Shown one piece after another: positions 47,794-60,404 of a DNA stretch of 64,000 bases. The notes under the pieces are model-generated. The model saw nothing but the letters and a program-made list of their open reading frames with translations. It made no database searches and was not told where the DNA came from. The DNA comes from Ichthyophthirius multifiliis. Taxonomy: Eukaryota; Ciliophora; Oligohymenophorea; Hymenostomatida. Made by a program: the position numbers and the translations under genes. The stretch is taken from contig NW_004085897.1 of assembly GCF_000220395.1 (NCBI RefSeq), forward strand, positions 54,653 to 118,652. Reading direction: 5' to 3'. Each line of letters opens with the position of its first letter. The stretch's first letter is position 1.

Positions 47794-49338
47794 ATTTTGT
47801 TATTATTATTTTATTATATTTTTATCTGAAAGAGATATGTTTTTGAATAGTTTTTATGAATTTATTTACTTAATATTTATTGGGCTAACTAAAGATTTTT
47901 ATTATTTAGATTTTGATAGTTTAATTTTTTCTTAAATTTGACTTTTTAAAAAACTAATATTTTTTGTTTTTATTTATTAATCATTGTTTTGTGTTAATGA
48001 ATTATTATTAGAGATTATTGTTATATCTTTATTTGCTTATTATGCAAATTTTTTCAATGTTTATATGTAATTTTCGTTTATATCTTTTTTAAATATAAAT
48101 ATTTAAATAAATTATTTTTTTAACAAATATATTTGTTTAAAATTACTATTTTTAGATAAATTAAGCAATTTTATTTAATTATTATCATTTATTAAATCGA
48201 AAATTTATTCTATTTTCTATATATATATATATATATTAAAAATATAACATTACTATTAAATAATATTATAATTACTTCTAATTTATTTTAACTCAAATCA
48301 AGTGATTATATAAATTAATCATACTTTTTTTTTTAAAAAAATAAAAAACATTAAATATATTTTGTTTTGTTTTTTTTAAAATAAAATATTACCTATATTG
48401 TTTAAATAAATGGATAAATATCACAATCTTTAAGATTTTAATTTGCTAGATAAATATTAATGTATACTACTTAATCTTTTAATTAATTTAATTAAAAAAT
48501 TATTTTATAAATTTAATTTTTTTTTACTATTTTATGATTCTTTAAATATGTTTAAAATTGATAAATGCGGAGTGATATCTTAGTTTAAACAATTTTATAG
48601 ATATTTTATTTTCTATTAGTTTATCACTTGTTTGAAATTCACTATTTTATATTATTTATTTAGTTTTTATTTAAAATGAAATTTTAAATAATTTACTAAA
48701 ACAAAAATGTTGTTTCTTGAAGTTATTATTTATTTATTTTTTAAAATGTGTTTTTTTTATATATTAGATTTTCTTTTTTTTTATTTAATAAATGTTAAGT
48801 AAATTTAAAATACAAAGCAGATATAAATAATATAAAATATTGTTTTATTTATATTTTTATATTTTTTGTGAGCCTTTTTTAAATTTTGAATTATTAATAA
48901 AAAATTTAAAAAAATAATAAAAATAGAAAATATAAAGAATAAATTATTTAAAAATTATATATTTTTAAAGTATAATTGACTATAACTTTTTATTGATTTT
49001 ATATAATTAAATAATAGCTATGATATTTTGATAAAAAAATGTGCTTTGGCTTATTATTTATAAATTTTCTTAAAAAAAAAATAATAAATATTATCTAAAA
49101 TCATCTTAATAATAACTTTTTTTTATAAATAACTTTTTTTTAAAAATATATTTTTATTAAAATACCCAAATAAATAAGAAATTTAGAAATTATTATTATT
49201 ATTTTTAAACAAAAGCCTATAAACAAATATAATAATAATAATAATAAAAAATTAAATAAATAAAATTATTAATTTTTTTAAAAAATAAACTTAATAGATT
49301 TATAAAATTGAAAAAATTTAATGCTTTTATAAATAATT
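47794..49338. other. Intergenic, A/T-rich
   Basis: About 1.5 kb, largely TA-rich. The only coding-like stretch is the short plus-strand frame at 48410-48679. Otherwise it should hold the promoter of the gene to the left and the 3' UTR of the transporter gene. Confidence 0.6.
48410..48679 (+). CDS. Possible small protein (89 codons)
   Basis: ATG to TGA without interruption: MDKYHNLQDFNLLDKYQ, a hydrophobic centre, then FKIDKCGVISQFKQFY and a hydrophobic end. It may be a small membrane protein. The ATG has an A-rich context like other genes here. UGA is rare in this composition, so an 89-codon open frame is weak evidence. Confidence 0.25.
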
Positions 49339-50823
49339 TCACCTATTAATAATAGGTGACTACATTTCACTATATTCATCTTTCCCATAAACATCTAAGC
49401 TAATATTAGTCGTATCTTACTTAATTAAAATCGCACTAGCAGCACTTAATGCACTTACAATAAAAAACGACAAGAACGGTCCTTTATCCCCAAAATTAAA
49501 AAACCAAAAAGTAATCCAAGGCATTAAAACGCCTCCCATTCTACAAACTGAATTATTAAGTCCAGTCCCAGCTGATCTTAACGCAGTTACATATACTTCG
49601 GCAGTAAAAGGGTACATAATCCCAAAACAATAATTAATAAAAAACTTAACAAACCCAATAAGTGTAAAGAAAATAAAATTAATATCATTAATAAAATAAA
49701 TAGATAAAGAGACTAAAGAACATAACAAATAACTAAAAATAAGACCTTTTTTCCTTCCATATTTAGAATTATCAATGGTAAAATAAACCAACAAATTAGA
49801 AGGCAGTTGAGCAAAACAGGATAAGAAAATTCCGAAAAAATCAATCGAGTTATTCTTTTAGGTATGTTATTCTTAATTATTATTTCTTAATTTAATAATA
49901 ATAAAAGGTAGTACATACATAATACCATAATAAATAAAACTTAAACTAAACCACATTACCATTAGTTTTATAGTTAAAGCGTAATTTTGTTTATTAAATA
50001 ATTAAAGAATTTATTTTTCTTATTATTTTTTTTATTCCTCATATTAATTTTTCGACCACTCAATTAATTATTATTTTTCATTTAAACTTAATTATATATA
50101 CCCTAAAGGATTATTTTTTTTTCCCATGAAATCTAAATTCTCAAAAACTTCTTCTTAATTATTCTATCTGCAACATAGTAAAAATCTTGGACTTTCAATA
50201 AGATATTTTTACGACAAAAAAAAGGCTATTATGGATGGAATAGTGCTTAATATTAGCATCATTCTCCAATTTCCCTATGTGAGGTTTTTTAGGAAAATCA
50301 TAGCTAATAATATTGCCCCTATTTCTCCTAAAGCGAACATATTTAAAATTAATGTGAACGTTTTTCCTCTAGATTCCTTGGGTATTATTTCTGTTGTATA
50401 GCATGATATTAAAGGACATACTAACCCCGTACTTATTCCAAACAAACACCTCAGAGTTGTAAACTACATGTAGTTTTTGCTAAATGCACTTAAAAAACCT
50501 GTAAAAATTTACATTATTATTGCAAATTTAGCAGTCTTTTTTCGACCAAATTTATCTGATATATAACCAAATATAAATGCTCCTAAACCCCACCCTAGAA
50601 ATATCATTGAACTTATAAATTGTATTTATGTTTATGATATATTCCATTCGTTTTTTATTATTGGAAGTACAAATGCAACTACTATTACTTCAGCTCCGTC
50701 ATAAAAATATAAAGAAAAAAAACAACTAATTATTAGATATTAACTTATTCCTAAACCTATTTTTTTTGATAATATTTCATCAAAAAGCTATATGTTTTTG
50801 TCTTTTAATAATAGTCTTTTCAT
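49339..50823 (-). CDS. Major facilitator superfamily transporter (SLC22/SV2-like)
   Basis: Single intact exon of 494 codons with about 12 hydrophobic segments. After TM2 it carries the MFS motif A (GYISDKFGRKK), then RCLFGISTGL, a large loop after TM6 containing ESPRFLLCC, and in the second half DNSKYGRKKG and PFTAEVYVTALRSAGTG. The pattern (Glu in AEVYPT-like, R-x-x-GxG) fits the SLC22/SV2 organic-ion and sugar-like transporters. Located in a membrane; substrate unknown. It is the intact member of a tandem pair with 51194-52644. The ATG is at 50821-50823, matching the start region of the paralogue. Confidence 0.85.
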
Positions 50824-50883
50824 ATTTTTATTATTTATTTAAAGCTTAAAATATTAATTACATTAAAATAAATAATTAATACG

Positions 50884-50912
<29 letters not shown>
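50884..50912. repeat. Poly(A) tract of 29
   Basis: Uninterrupted run of 29 A on the plus strand, just upstream of the intact transporter gene (poly-T on its coding strand). Much longer than the other homopolymers in the window. Confidence 0.95.
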
Positions 50913-50917
<5 letters not shown>

Positions 50918-51193
50918 TATTTTTATATTAAAATAAATTATATTAGTTTTAGTCAAATAAAATTTTATATTAATTAATTATTTATTTACAATTAATAAAG
51001 ATTTTTGTTTACAAAGAAATAAAAAAATTCATAATTTATATTATTAAATTTATCAAATTATAACATAATTTACACAATTAAATTTAAAGTCAAACTTAAT
51101 TTATCTATAAAGTAAATAAAATCAAAATAAAAAACAAATAAAAGAACTGAAAGAAGAAAAAAATATCCATCAATTTATCGCTAACATTTTCAA

Positions 51194-52644
51194 TCATTTA
51201 TAAGGTTAAATTTCAATTTATTATTCTTCTTCTTTGCCATAAATATCCAAACATTTATGAGTAGTATCATATTTAATAAAAAATACACTAATAGCACTTA
51301 ACCCACTGACAATAAAAAACGACAAAAACGGTCCTTTATCTCCAAAACTAAAAAACCAAAAAGTAATCCAAAGCATAAAAACACCTCCTAGCCTACAAAT
51401 TAAATTATTAAACCCAGATCCAGTAGCCCTTAATGTAGTTACATAAATTTCAGCAGTAAACGGGTACATAATACAAAAACAATAATTAATAAAAAATTTG
51501 ACTAAACCAATAAGTGTAAAAAAGAGAAAATCAACATCATTGTTAAAATAGATTAATAATGAAATTAAAGAACATAAAGAATAACTAAATAAAAGCCCTT
51601 TTTTTCTTCCAAATATAGGATTATCTATAGTAAAATAGACTAATAAATTCGAAGGAATAGAAGCAAAAGAGGAAAAAAAAATTCCCATAAAATCAATATT
51701 TTCTTCTTATTATTATTAAGTTTATACTTATTCTTTTTTTCTAATTTATATAATTATAAATGGCAAAACATACATGATCCCATAATAAATAAAACTTAAA
51801 CTAAACCACATCACCATTAATTTTATAGTCAACTAAAAGTTCTATTTGTTAAATAACTAAATAATTTATTTATCTTTTTAATTACTTTACATCTAATACA
51901 TCGTTTTTGACTATTAAATTAAATTCTCCTTTTCATTCAAACTTAAAGGTATATAAAATTAACCATTATTAATTTTTCCCATTAAATCTAAATTCTCAAA
52001 AACCTCATTTAGATTCTCTTATTGGCAACAAAGTTAAAATCTTGGACTTTCAATTAGGTATTTTTGTGACATAAAATAAGCTATAACCAGTTACCTTTTG
52101 TAAGGCTTTACAAGAAAATCATAGCTAAAAATATAACAGATAATTCACATAAAGCAAACATATTCATTATTAAAGTAATAACTTTTCCACGGGATTCCAT
52201 TGGTACGATTTCAGTTGTGTAACAAGATATTAGAGGACTTATTAAACCTGTACTTACTCCAAATAAGAACCGAAAGATAGTAAATTAAATATAATTTGTA
52301 CTAAATGCAGATATTAAACCGGTTATTATTTAAATTATTACTGAGATTTAAGCCATATTTTTTCTACCATATTTATTTGTAAGTTATATAGCAGTTAGAG
52401 AGCCTAATCCCCATCCTAAAAATATCATAGAACCTATAAATTGTATATTTTCCTAAGAAAGATTCCATTCATTTTTTATTATAGGAAGAATAAATGCTAC
52501 TACAATAGATTCAGCACCATCGTAAAAGAATAAACAAAAAAATGAACTTGTTATTAAATATTAAGATTTTCCTAAATTTATTTTATTAGATAATAATTCA
52601 TCAAAATATTATAAATTTTAATATTATAAAAGATTATATTACAT
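51194..52644 (-). pseudogene. Tandem MFS transporter paralogue with an internal deletion
   Basis: Close paralogue of the gene at 49339. It matches over the whole length, e.g. FFYDGAESIVVAFILPII, ISCYTTEIVPMESRGK, YLIESPRF and PFTAEIYVTTLRATGSG. Near 52085-52090, right after TKGNW, about 34 nt present in the paralogue (RMMLILSTIPSI region) are missing. This removes about 12 residues in TM6 and shifts the frame. Downstream coding is otherwise intact to TGA at 51194, including a 155-codon block from 51688. Motif A reads TNKYGRKN. Either a young pseudogene, a local assembly collapse, or a developmental excision (see findings). Without the break it would encode a functional-looking transporter. 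Confidence 0.75.
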
Positions 52645-52760
52645 TTATTTAGAAATATATAAGTATAAATAATAATTTAAAAAGATATATATGTTATAAA
52701 ACAATTTTTAAATAATAATATATTATAAATAAATATATGTATATATATATATAAATATAT

Positions 52761-54500
52761 ATGTTTATATGTTTACATGTTTATATGTTTATATGTGTAT
52801 ATTTTTATATGTTTATATGCGTATATTTTTATATGTTTATATGTTTATATGTTTATTGTTTTTATGTTTATATGTTTATATGTTTATATGTTTATATTTA
52901 ATATGTTTATATGTTTATATGTTTATATGTTTATATGTTTATATGTTTATATGTTTATATGTGTATATGTTTATATGTTTATATGTTTATATGTTTATAT
53001 GTTTATACGTTTATATGTTTATATGTTTATATGTTTATATGTTTATATGTTTATATGTTTATATGTTTATATGTGTATATTTTTATATGTTTATATGTTT
53101 ATATGTTTATATGTTTATATTTTTATATGTTTATATGTTTATATGTTTATATGTTTATATGTTTATATGTTTATATGTTTATATGTTTATATGTGTATAT
53201 GTTTATATGTTTATATGTTTATATGTTTATATGTTTATATGTTTATATGTTTATATGTTTATATGTTTATATGTTTATATGTTTATATGTGTATATTTTT
53301 ATATGTTTATATGTTTATATGTTTATATGTGTATATTTTTATATGTTTATATGTTTATATGTTTATATGTTTATATGTTTATATTTTATATGTTTATATG
53401 TTTATATGTTTATATGTTTATATGTTTATATGTTTATATGTTTATATGTTTATATGTTTATATGTTTATATGTGTATATGTGTATATTTTTATATGTTTA
53501 TATGTTTATATGTTTATATGTTTATATGTTTATATTTTTATATTTTTATGTTTATATGTTTATTTGTTTATATTTAATATGTTTATATGTTTATATGTTT
53601 ATATTTTTATATTTTTATATGTGTATTTTTTTATATTTTTATATGTATATATTTTTATATGTTTATTTGTTTATATGTTTATATGTTTTTATTTTTATAT
53701 TTTTATATGAGATATTTTTATATGTTTATATGTGTATATTTTTATATGTTTAATTGATTATATGTTTATATTTTTATATGTATATATGTTTATATGTTTA
53801 TATGTTTATATGTTTATATGTTTATATTTAATATGTTTATATGTTTATATGTTTATTTTTTTATATTTTTATATGTGTATTTTTTTATATTTTTATATGT
53901 GTATATTTTTATATGTTTATTTGTTTATATGTTTATATGTTTTTATTTTTATATTTTTATATAAGTATATTTTTATATGATTATATTTGTATATGTTTAT
54001 ATGTTTATTTGTTTATATGTTTACATGTTTATATGTATATATGTTTATATGTTTATATTTTATATATTTATATGTTTATATGTTTATTTGTTTATATGTT
54101 TATATGTTTATATGTTTATATTTTTATATGTTTATATTTAAATTTGTTTATTTTTTTATTTGTTTTTATGTTTATATTTTTATACGTTTATATGTTTATA
54201 TGTTTATATGTTTATATGTTTATATGTTTATATGTTTATATGTTTATATGTTTATATTTTTATATGTTTATATTTAATTTGTTTATTTGTTTATTTGTTT
54301 TTATGTTTATATTTTTATACGTTTATATGTTTATATGTTTATATGTTTATATGTTTATATTTTTATATTTTTATATGTTTATATGTTCATTTGTTTATAT
54401 GTTTATATGTTTATATGTTTATATTGTTATATGTCTATATTTATATGTTTTTATATTTATATGTTAATATGTTTATATTTTTATATGTTTATATCTTTAT
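52761..54500. repeat. 1.7-kb octanucleotide minisatellite (TTTATATG)n
   Basis: About 200 units of TTTATATG with variants (TTTATATT, TGTATATG, TTTGTTTA). Because 8 is coprime to 3, each plus-strand frame encodes the same eight-residue period (MFICLYVY) and none contains UGA. A higher-order direct repeat with offset 254 bp is visible (about 53571-53710 against 53825-53964), and another with offset about 135 bp (about 54150-54190 against 54285-54325). It is not telomeric sequence. Not a gene. Confidence 0.95.
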
Positions 54501-54881
54501 ATATATATATTATATTTATTTAAAACTATTTTATTAATTAAATAAGGTATTTATATAACTATTATAATATTTTAATATATAATAATATTTTTTTTAATTT
54601 TATTTAATTAATTATATATAAATAAAAAAAATATATATTTATTCTTTATATGTATTATTATTTTAATTTATTATATTTTTTTTTTTAAATTATATTATAT
54701 TATAATTTTAATTGTTTATAAAAAATATTTTTTTTTATTTTTAATTAATTTAAGTTATTTTTATTTCTTTAAAAAGAATATATATATAATTTTATTGAAT
54801 AAAATTAAAAAATTTTCCTTAATTTTATTTATATTTTATTATAATTATATTAAATTATATCTATAAAACGAATTATTTCTT
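54501..54881. other. Intergenic, A/T-rich
   Basis: Between the minisatellite and the 3' end of the next gene; no signal beyond A/T runs. Confidence 0.7.
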
Positions 54882-55600
54882 TCATTTTTTCTATTATATA
54901 GAATCTTTATAATTTAAAGAATCTTAGCTTTTTTATAAATCTATTGCTTCTTTACTATCATCTCTTTTAATTTCAATTTATTTAGAATTTTTTTATTCTT
55001 ATCTATAATCTATTTTATTATTATAATTAAAAAATTAAAAAATATTTAAAAAGTTAATTAATATAATATATGTTATGAAAGTTAAACTTAATAAGCATTA
55101 AACATCTACTCTACTTAACAAATTATGTAAAGAATTTAAATAAATATCTGCTAAATAATCATTTAAAGCCGAATAATGTTCAATAACTTAATTATAGCAA
55201 TCAATTAATTTCAATACATTTTCAATATTGAATTTATGCTTAATTTCTTCTTCATACTAATAAACGCTTTAAGTTAATTTTTCAATTTATTGTTTTTTAA
55301 TATCCCATTAAGATCCGAAATTCATGTAGGAATTACTCCATATTTTAATTAATTAAAACTATTAAATTTTTTTAAAATTTATTTAATAATAATATCAGGT
55401 TCTGCCATTTAAAATGTTTATTCATAATATTAATAATAACCATTAACTTTTTAATAATTTTCCATTTAAATAAAAGCTTATTGGGCTCTTCTTTTTTCTT
55501 TTATTTCAACCAAATTTTACAAATCAGAAAATCAATTTTACTTTCCATTGTTCTTTTCTTCAGCATCAAAATTAAAATGAGCGTCTGTAATTCCAATAAT

Positions 55601-55646
<46 letters not shown>

Positions 55647-56467
55647 ATTTTATTTATTATTTATTTTGTAATTATTTATTTTTTTATATATTCTTTTTAT
55701 GTAAAATACCTAACATTTAATTTTAGAAAGAAATTATCTTCAAATTATACACATGGATGTCTAAATAGAGCGTCAAAATGTTTTAAATCTTCTAATTTAT
55801 AATCATGTCCGATATAAAATTTACCCAATCTCTAAATGTATAAACTATTTCTTTTATTTTAAGCTATATTTTCTATAAATTATATTAATTTTTCAATTAT
55901 ATATATTAAAGTTATTTAATTATTCCATTTATGGTTTAATATATCATTTGAAAAATCTCTTCCATCTGAAAGCGAAGGATTTAGAAACTTTTATTATTTT
56001 TTTATATATAATTTTTTTTTTATACGTTTGTTCTACAATAAATTCTTGTCCCCTTTTGTGGATAAAACTTTTAATTAATAAAAATTTCGAAGTTTATAAG
56101 TTATTAATTTGTTAACTCTTTACAAAAACTAAAATATTCTGTTTAAATGCCAATTATTATAGAAATATTATTTTCTGAATGTTCTAAATCTACTTTTACA
56201 TTTTTTTGACCTGCATTTGTTAGTAAAATACTTAATTCTTGTTATATATATTTATAATATTTAATATTATAAGAAATATATTAATTTAATTTATAAACCA
56301 TTTTTAAATCTTCTTCTTTAATCTTCGTATTAAAAAAAATTATCTATTATGTAATCTAAAGTCATATTATATTCTTACTCTTATTCTAATGGTAATAATT
56401 ATTGTTCTTATTCAAGTTAATCTGGTTAATTTAAATATTATTAGGTTTCATTATTTATAGAATCCAT
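54882..56467 (-). CDS. E2-fold (UEV-like) domain protein
   Basis: About 430 residues in several exons. A Gln-rich N-terminus (MDSINNETQQYLNQP) leads into a region reading ELSILLTNAGQKNVKV, FYPQKGTRIYCRTN, PSLSDGRDFSNDILNHKWN, then TLIYIIEKLIQFI. This matches the order of a ubiquitin-conjugating fold (YPxxPP, strand, G-rich turn, W, helix), but the position of the catalytic Cys appears to be Asp/Ser. Further on come a second ordered part (RLGKFYIGHDYKLEDLKHF), helical segments (KRRAQQAFIQMENY, IENVLKLIDCYNQVIEHY) and a charged tail ending at TGA 54882. One extra base is required in each of the runs 55367-55373 and 56332-56339. An intron with (TA)n lies near 55600-55690. Exact family unknown. 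Confidence 0.55.
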
Positions 56468-56861
56468 TTTATAATAAATTTTTGATTTATTTTATTTATA
56501 TAGAAATTATAAAAAATAATTATAATAAAATATAAATATAATAATTAATATAATTAAATATATATATAAATATATATTTATATATATATATATATATATT
56601 GCTTTTATACTTTTTTTTTTATAATATATAAATATCATTTTATTTTAATATTTTTTTTTAAATTTTATTTTAATCTTATCTTTTAGAATTTATTTATAAA
56701 TATTTTAATTTTTTTTAAATGTAGTATTTATATCTATTTTTTTTTTAAGTTTAATTTATTTTATTTTTATTTATTTTTTTTTCAATAATTTTTTTTATAA
56801 AACAATTTATTACAAGTTTTTATAATTAAATTTTTTTTAAGTATAATAGAAACTTAAATTA
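56468..56861. other. Divergent intergenic region
   Basis: A/T-rich promoter region between two divergent genes, with (TA)n at 56560-56600. No further signal. Confidence 0.7.
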
Positions 56862-57832
56862 ATGAATTATAATCCTTTCGATATCGAAAATATAATAACA
56901 GATAGATGGAAAAAAGAATATTATTACACATCTTTAAGTGTATTTTCATAAGCAAAAGAGTATTCTGATATGATGGTAAGATTACAAAATCGAAATTTAT
57001 AAAAAACAGATTTTTAAAATAGGGAAATATTATTTTAAAATAAACTTGAAGAAGAAGGTTTATTTTTTATTTTTAATATAAATAAATTAAGCAATATTAA
57101 AAAAAATATTTTAGAAATATTCCCTAATTACTTTTATTGGGCTAATTAGCATTTTGTATCAAATAAAACTTTAGATAATTATGCAAAATATGCAGAAATA
57201 AATAAAAAATGTTAAAGAAGAAAAATGGAATTTTGGAAAAAATTTAGCAAAATAGAACCGACAACATAAGAAAAAATATAAACTAGAAATATAATAAAAT
57301 AAGTAAATAAAAAAAAAATTAAAATATAATAAAAAAATTTAGAAAATTATGGAATATAAAACACCTTCAATCACTGGATTTTTTGCATTTGCTTTTGCAA
57401 GTATGTTTTTTTTTAAAATAAGAAAAACAGCTAATCATTAAAGAGTAGTTTTGCTTTTTTTAAGTATTAAAAAATATATTTATATAAATATTTTAATATT
57501 TATAATTGTAAAATAGGTGCATTTTGCGGAAATTTATATGCAAATTACAAAAGTATTTTTATTTTTTTGTATATATTAATTTAATAAAATAATACAATTT
57601 TCAAAAATATATAAGATTCCGAATAAATATTTAATGATTTACCTCGATTACCTAATTAAGAAGCAGAATTAGAAAAAGATAAAATACTTAGTTATTGTTT
57701 TTCTGTAGACGTATAGTAATATTTTTATCATAATTATTATCATAATTACTATTATAATTATTATTATTTTTATTTTTATAATTATTTTTATTATTATTTT
57801 TATAATTATTTTTATTATTATTTTTATTTTTA

Positions 57833-57885
<53 letters not shown>

Positions 57886-57959
57886 TTTTATTTTAATTAT
57901 ATTTTTTTAACTACAATTTATAATTAATTAGATTATAGTCCAAAGTATTTTTAGATTGA
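56862..57959 (+). CDS. Small single-pass membrane protein, unknown
   Basis: About 220 residues. ATG 56862 opens MNYNPFDIENIITDRWKKEY; a hydrophilic region follows, then after an in-phase intron (57300-57342) KTPSITGFFAFAFASAF, one glycine/alanine-rich membrane helix, then CGNLYANYK and a short acidic tail (DLPRLPNQEAELEKD). Introns near 57399-57517 and 57553-57612; a long one (about 57712-57934) is filled with (TTA)n. The stop at 57957 depends on that last splice. The layout (soluble part, one helix, short tail) is common among mitochondrial inner-membrane accessory subunits, but I see nothing specific. Confidence 0.5.
57735..57895. repeat. (TTA/TTTA)n microsatellite in an intron
   Basis: ATTATT/ATAATTATTTTT-type repeats followed by about 18 uninterrupted ATT units (57836-57885), within the last intron of the gene at 56862. 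Confidence 0.85.
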
Positions 57960-58171
57960 ATTTTTCAAATTTATATTTTAATATATAAATTTTTTATAAT
58001 TTAATATATAATCATTTTTTATTATTTATTTCTTAAAAATATATTTTTTTATTTAATATACTAAAATTTAAAACTAATATTTTATAAATAAATCTATTTT
58101 TGATATTTTTATTTTATAAAAGTATATTAACATATAAAAAATAAAAAGTTAACTTTTTAAATAAATAAAAA

Positions 58172-59749
58172 ATGGTTAATTTAAATTTAATAATATCAGG
58201 TAATGAAGATACTGATAATATTATTTAGCAAATAATAAATTAAGACTAATTATATTTATTAAAATAAGCTTTAGAAATTTGTATAAATAAATAAAATCAT
58301 TTAATATATATTTAAATTAACAAATTATATAAATTATTTTTATTATAATTTTTAATAATAAAGTAAGTAAAGATGATTAAAAGTTAGTTTACACATAAAA
58401 ATTATTAAGAAGTTTAATAAACTCATTTAAAAATAACAATAAATATTTCTCAAATAAAATACTTAAGCCACAAGGAGAATTTTTAGTTAAATTATTCAAG
58501 GAGAAAATGTTTTTCGAAGATGAAGTTTTTTTTTTTAAATAAAAAAAAGGAATAAAAAAAAAATAACTAAAAAAGGTATATAAAATAAGATGTTAACTTG
58601 CAGAAGTATATGATGCATTGCAAGAGCATTATTTAGCTGGAAAAATATTAACAGAAATTAATTATGAATCACCCAAATTGTAATTTTTTGTTTATTTTTC
58701 TTTTCTTTATTTATAATAAATAAAAAAATATAAATTTATTTCTTTTAAATTATAAAAATTATAAAGAAAACTAACAATAGAAGAAAAAGCTTAAAGATAT
58801 ATTTAAATAATATAATATTTTTATGAAGACGATGATGATATTTCAGCTGATCCATGGGTAACTAAAGCAGGGATGATAAATTATAATTCAATTAATTCTG
58901 AAAAACAATAATTACTAAAATTATAATATGAAGTATTATTTGCTAAAAACTAAGATTATTAAAAAAAATTCCTTTAAGCTGCACAAAAATATTATAGTGT
59001 GACAACAATACCTAATATAGATCATGATGATGTTTCTTAATTGCTTAATAGTGCAGTTTAATGTGCAATTTTAGGTAATGCAGGACCTTAAAGAACTGCA
59101 ATAATGGCAAAGTTTTATAAAGATGATAGAATTCATACAACTTAAAATTTCGAAATATTAGAATTGACGTATATTAATTTTATTATAATAAATAATCAAA
59201 AAAAAAAAAAAGGTATATGTAAATGATTATTAATAAAAATTAAAAAGAAAAATTCTAAAAAAGTCTAAAAAAACATTAATTAATAGAAATTAGAGAAGGT
59301 TATACAATTCTTGACGAAGCTATACTTTAACATAATATAATTGCTGTTTCTAAAATTTATGAAGATATTTCAATAAAACAATTATCTTAATTAATATAAT
59401 CTGATGAAGAAAATGTAATTAAAATAAATGCATATATATATATATATAATATATATATATAATATATAAATATATATATATATACATAAATTTATATATA
59501 TTTTTATATTTATAATAGACTGAATCTATTGTACAAAAAATGATTGAAGAAAAAAGAATTAATGCTAATATTGATTAAATAGATTAAATCATTACTTTTC
59601 TTTAAGGTTATATTTTTTATTTAATTTATATATATAATATTTTAAAAATATTTTTAGATGAAATAATTTCTTTGAATTATAATGATAGAGTTAATAACTT
59701 TTGTTCTAAAGTAAATGAATTTTATTTAAAAATATCGACTAAATATTGA
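58172..59749 (+). CDS. CSN4: COP9 signalosome subunit 4 (CSN4)
   Basis: About 400 residues with the PCI-type layout of CSN4, part of the complex that removes NEDD8 from cullins. Landmarks: helical repeats with FYEDDDDISAD (family: LEDDDxVxAE), then AVQCAILGNAGPQRTAIMA, FYKDDRI, EILELTY, then HQLIEIREGYTILDEAILQHNI, VSKIYEDIS, and the winged-helix end MIEEKRINANIDQID followed by NFCSKVNEFYLKIS. Introns near 58367-58389, 58533-58578, 58681-58772, 59160-59250, about 59418-59518 (with (TA)n) and 59607-59656. TGA at 59747. The AGPxR and LxxHNI blocks make the CSN4 assignment firm over other PCI proteins such as Rpn5. Confidence 0.88.
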
Positions 59750-60200
59750 AATTTATATTTTTTTATAATATAAAAATATTAAAATCTTTTATATATTTAA
59801 TTTTAATTTTTATAAAATTAAACATTTATTTTTTATTTATTAAATAATGAAAAAATTATTTATATATATATTTTTATTAAAAATAATTTTTTTTATATAA
59901 ATTAGAATATAATATAATAAAATAATTATTAAAGATATTTTAAATAATAATAAAAATAAAATATTTTTATTTATATTATTATCTCACAAATATTATTCCA
60001 TTTTAATATTATTATAATTTTTAGACGTAAAAAATCTAATTATAATTTAGATTAAAATAATCCTTTATTTTTAACATTAACTTAAAAAAAATATATTTTA
60101 TTTCTATGTAAATTTTTAAATATAAATAAAAAAAATGTTTAAAATTAAAAATATTGATAATATGTTTATTATTATATAAAAAAATAATGATATAAGTTTT
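59750..60200. other. Intergenic, A/T-rich
   Basis: 3' UTR space of CSN4 and upstream of the degenerate 5S copy. The TATAAATA box present before the intact 5S genes is not kept, only GATATAAGTTTT at 60188-60200. Confidence 0.7.
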
Positions 60201-60318
60201 GTTGTCGGCCATACTAAGGTAAACACACCGGATCCCATTCGTACTCCGAAATTAAGCGCCTTAAGTCTCGGTTAGTATTAAGGATGGGACCGCTGGAAAG
60301 TCAAAGTGTCGAAAGCCC
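60201..60318 (+). pseudogene. Degenerate 5S rRNA copy (plus strand)
   Basis: Starts GTTGTCGGCCATACTAAGGT like the intact genes, then accumulates substitutions (CATTCGTACTCCGAAATTAAG, TTAAGTCTCGG) and small deletions in the 3' half (AAGGATGGGACCGCTGGAAAG). The end reads GTCGAAAGCCC, weakening pairing with the 5' end. Followed by TTTTTT. The control region is altered, so I expect it to be inactive. Confidence 0.85.
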
Positions 60319-60404
60319 ATTTTTTATCATATATTTATAAAAAAAAAATTAGTAAAAATAATTATATATTTTTTATTTATTTTATATTTAAATAAAATAG
60401 AAAA

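Noticed and set aside
50884-50912. A29 tract as the tail of a retroposed transporter copy
   Set aside because: Both transporter genes are on the minus strand, where this is poly-T upstream of the intact copy; a retrocopy tail would have the opposite orientation.
52769-54537. Several long open frames of 80-313 codons over the octanucleotide array
   Set aside because: They are the same eight-residue period in all frames, a direct product of an 8-bp repeat lacking stop codons; no coding character.
55481-55720. Plus-strand 79-codon frame
   Set aside because: It crosses a (TA)n-filled intron of the minus-strand E2-fold gene and is its shadow.
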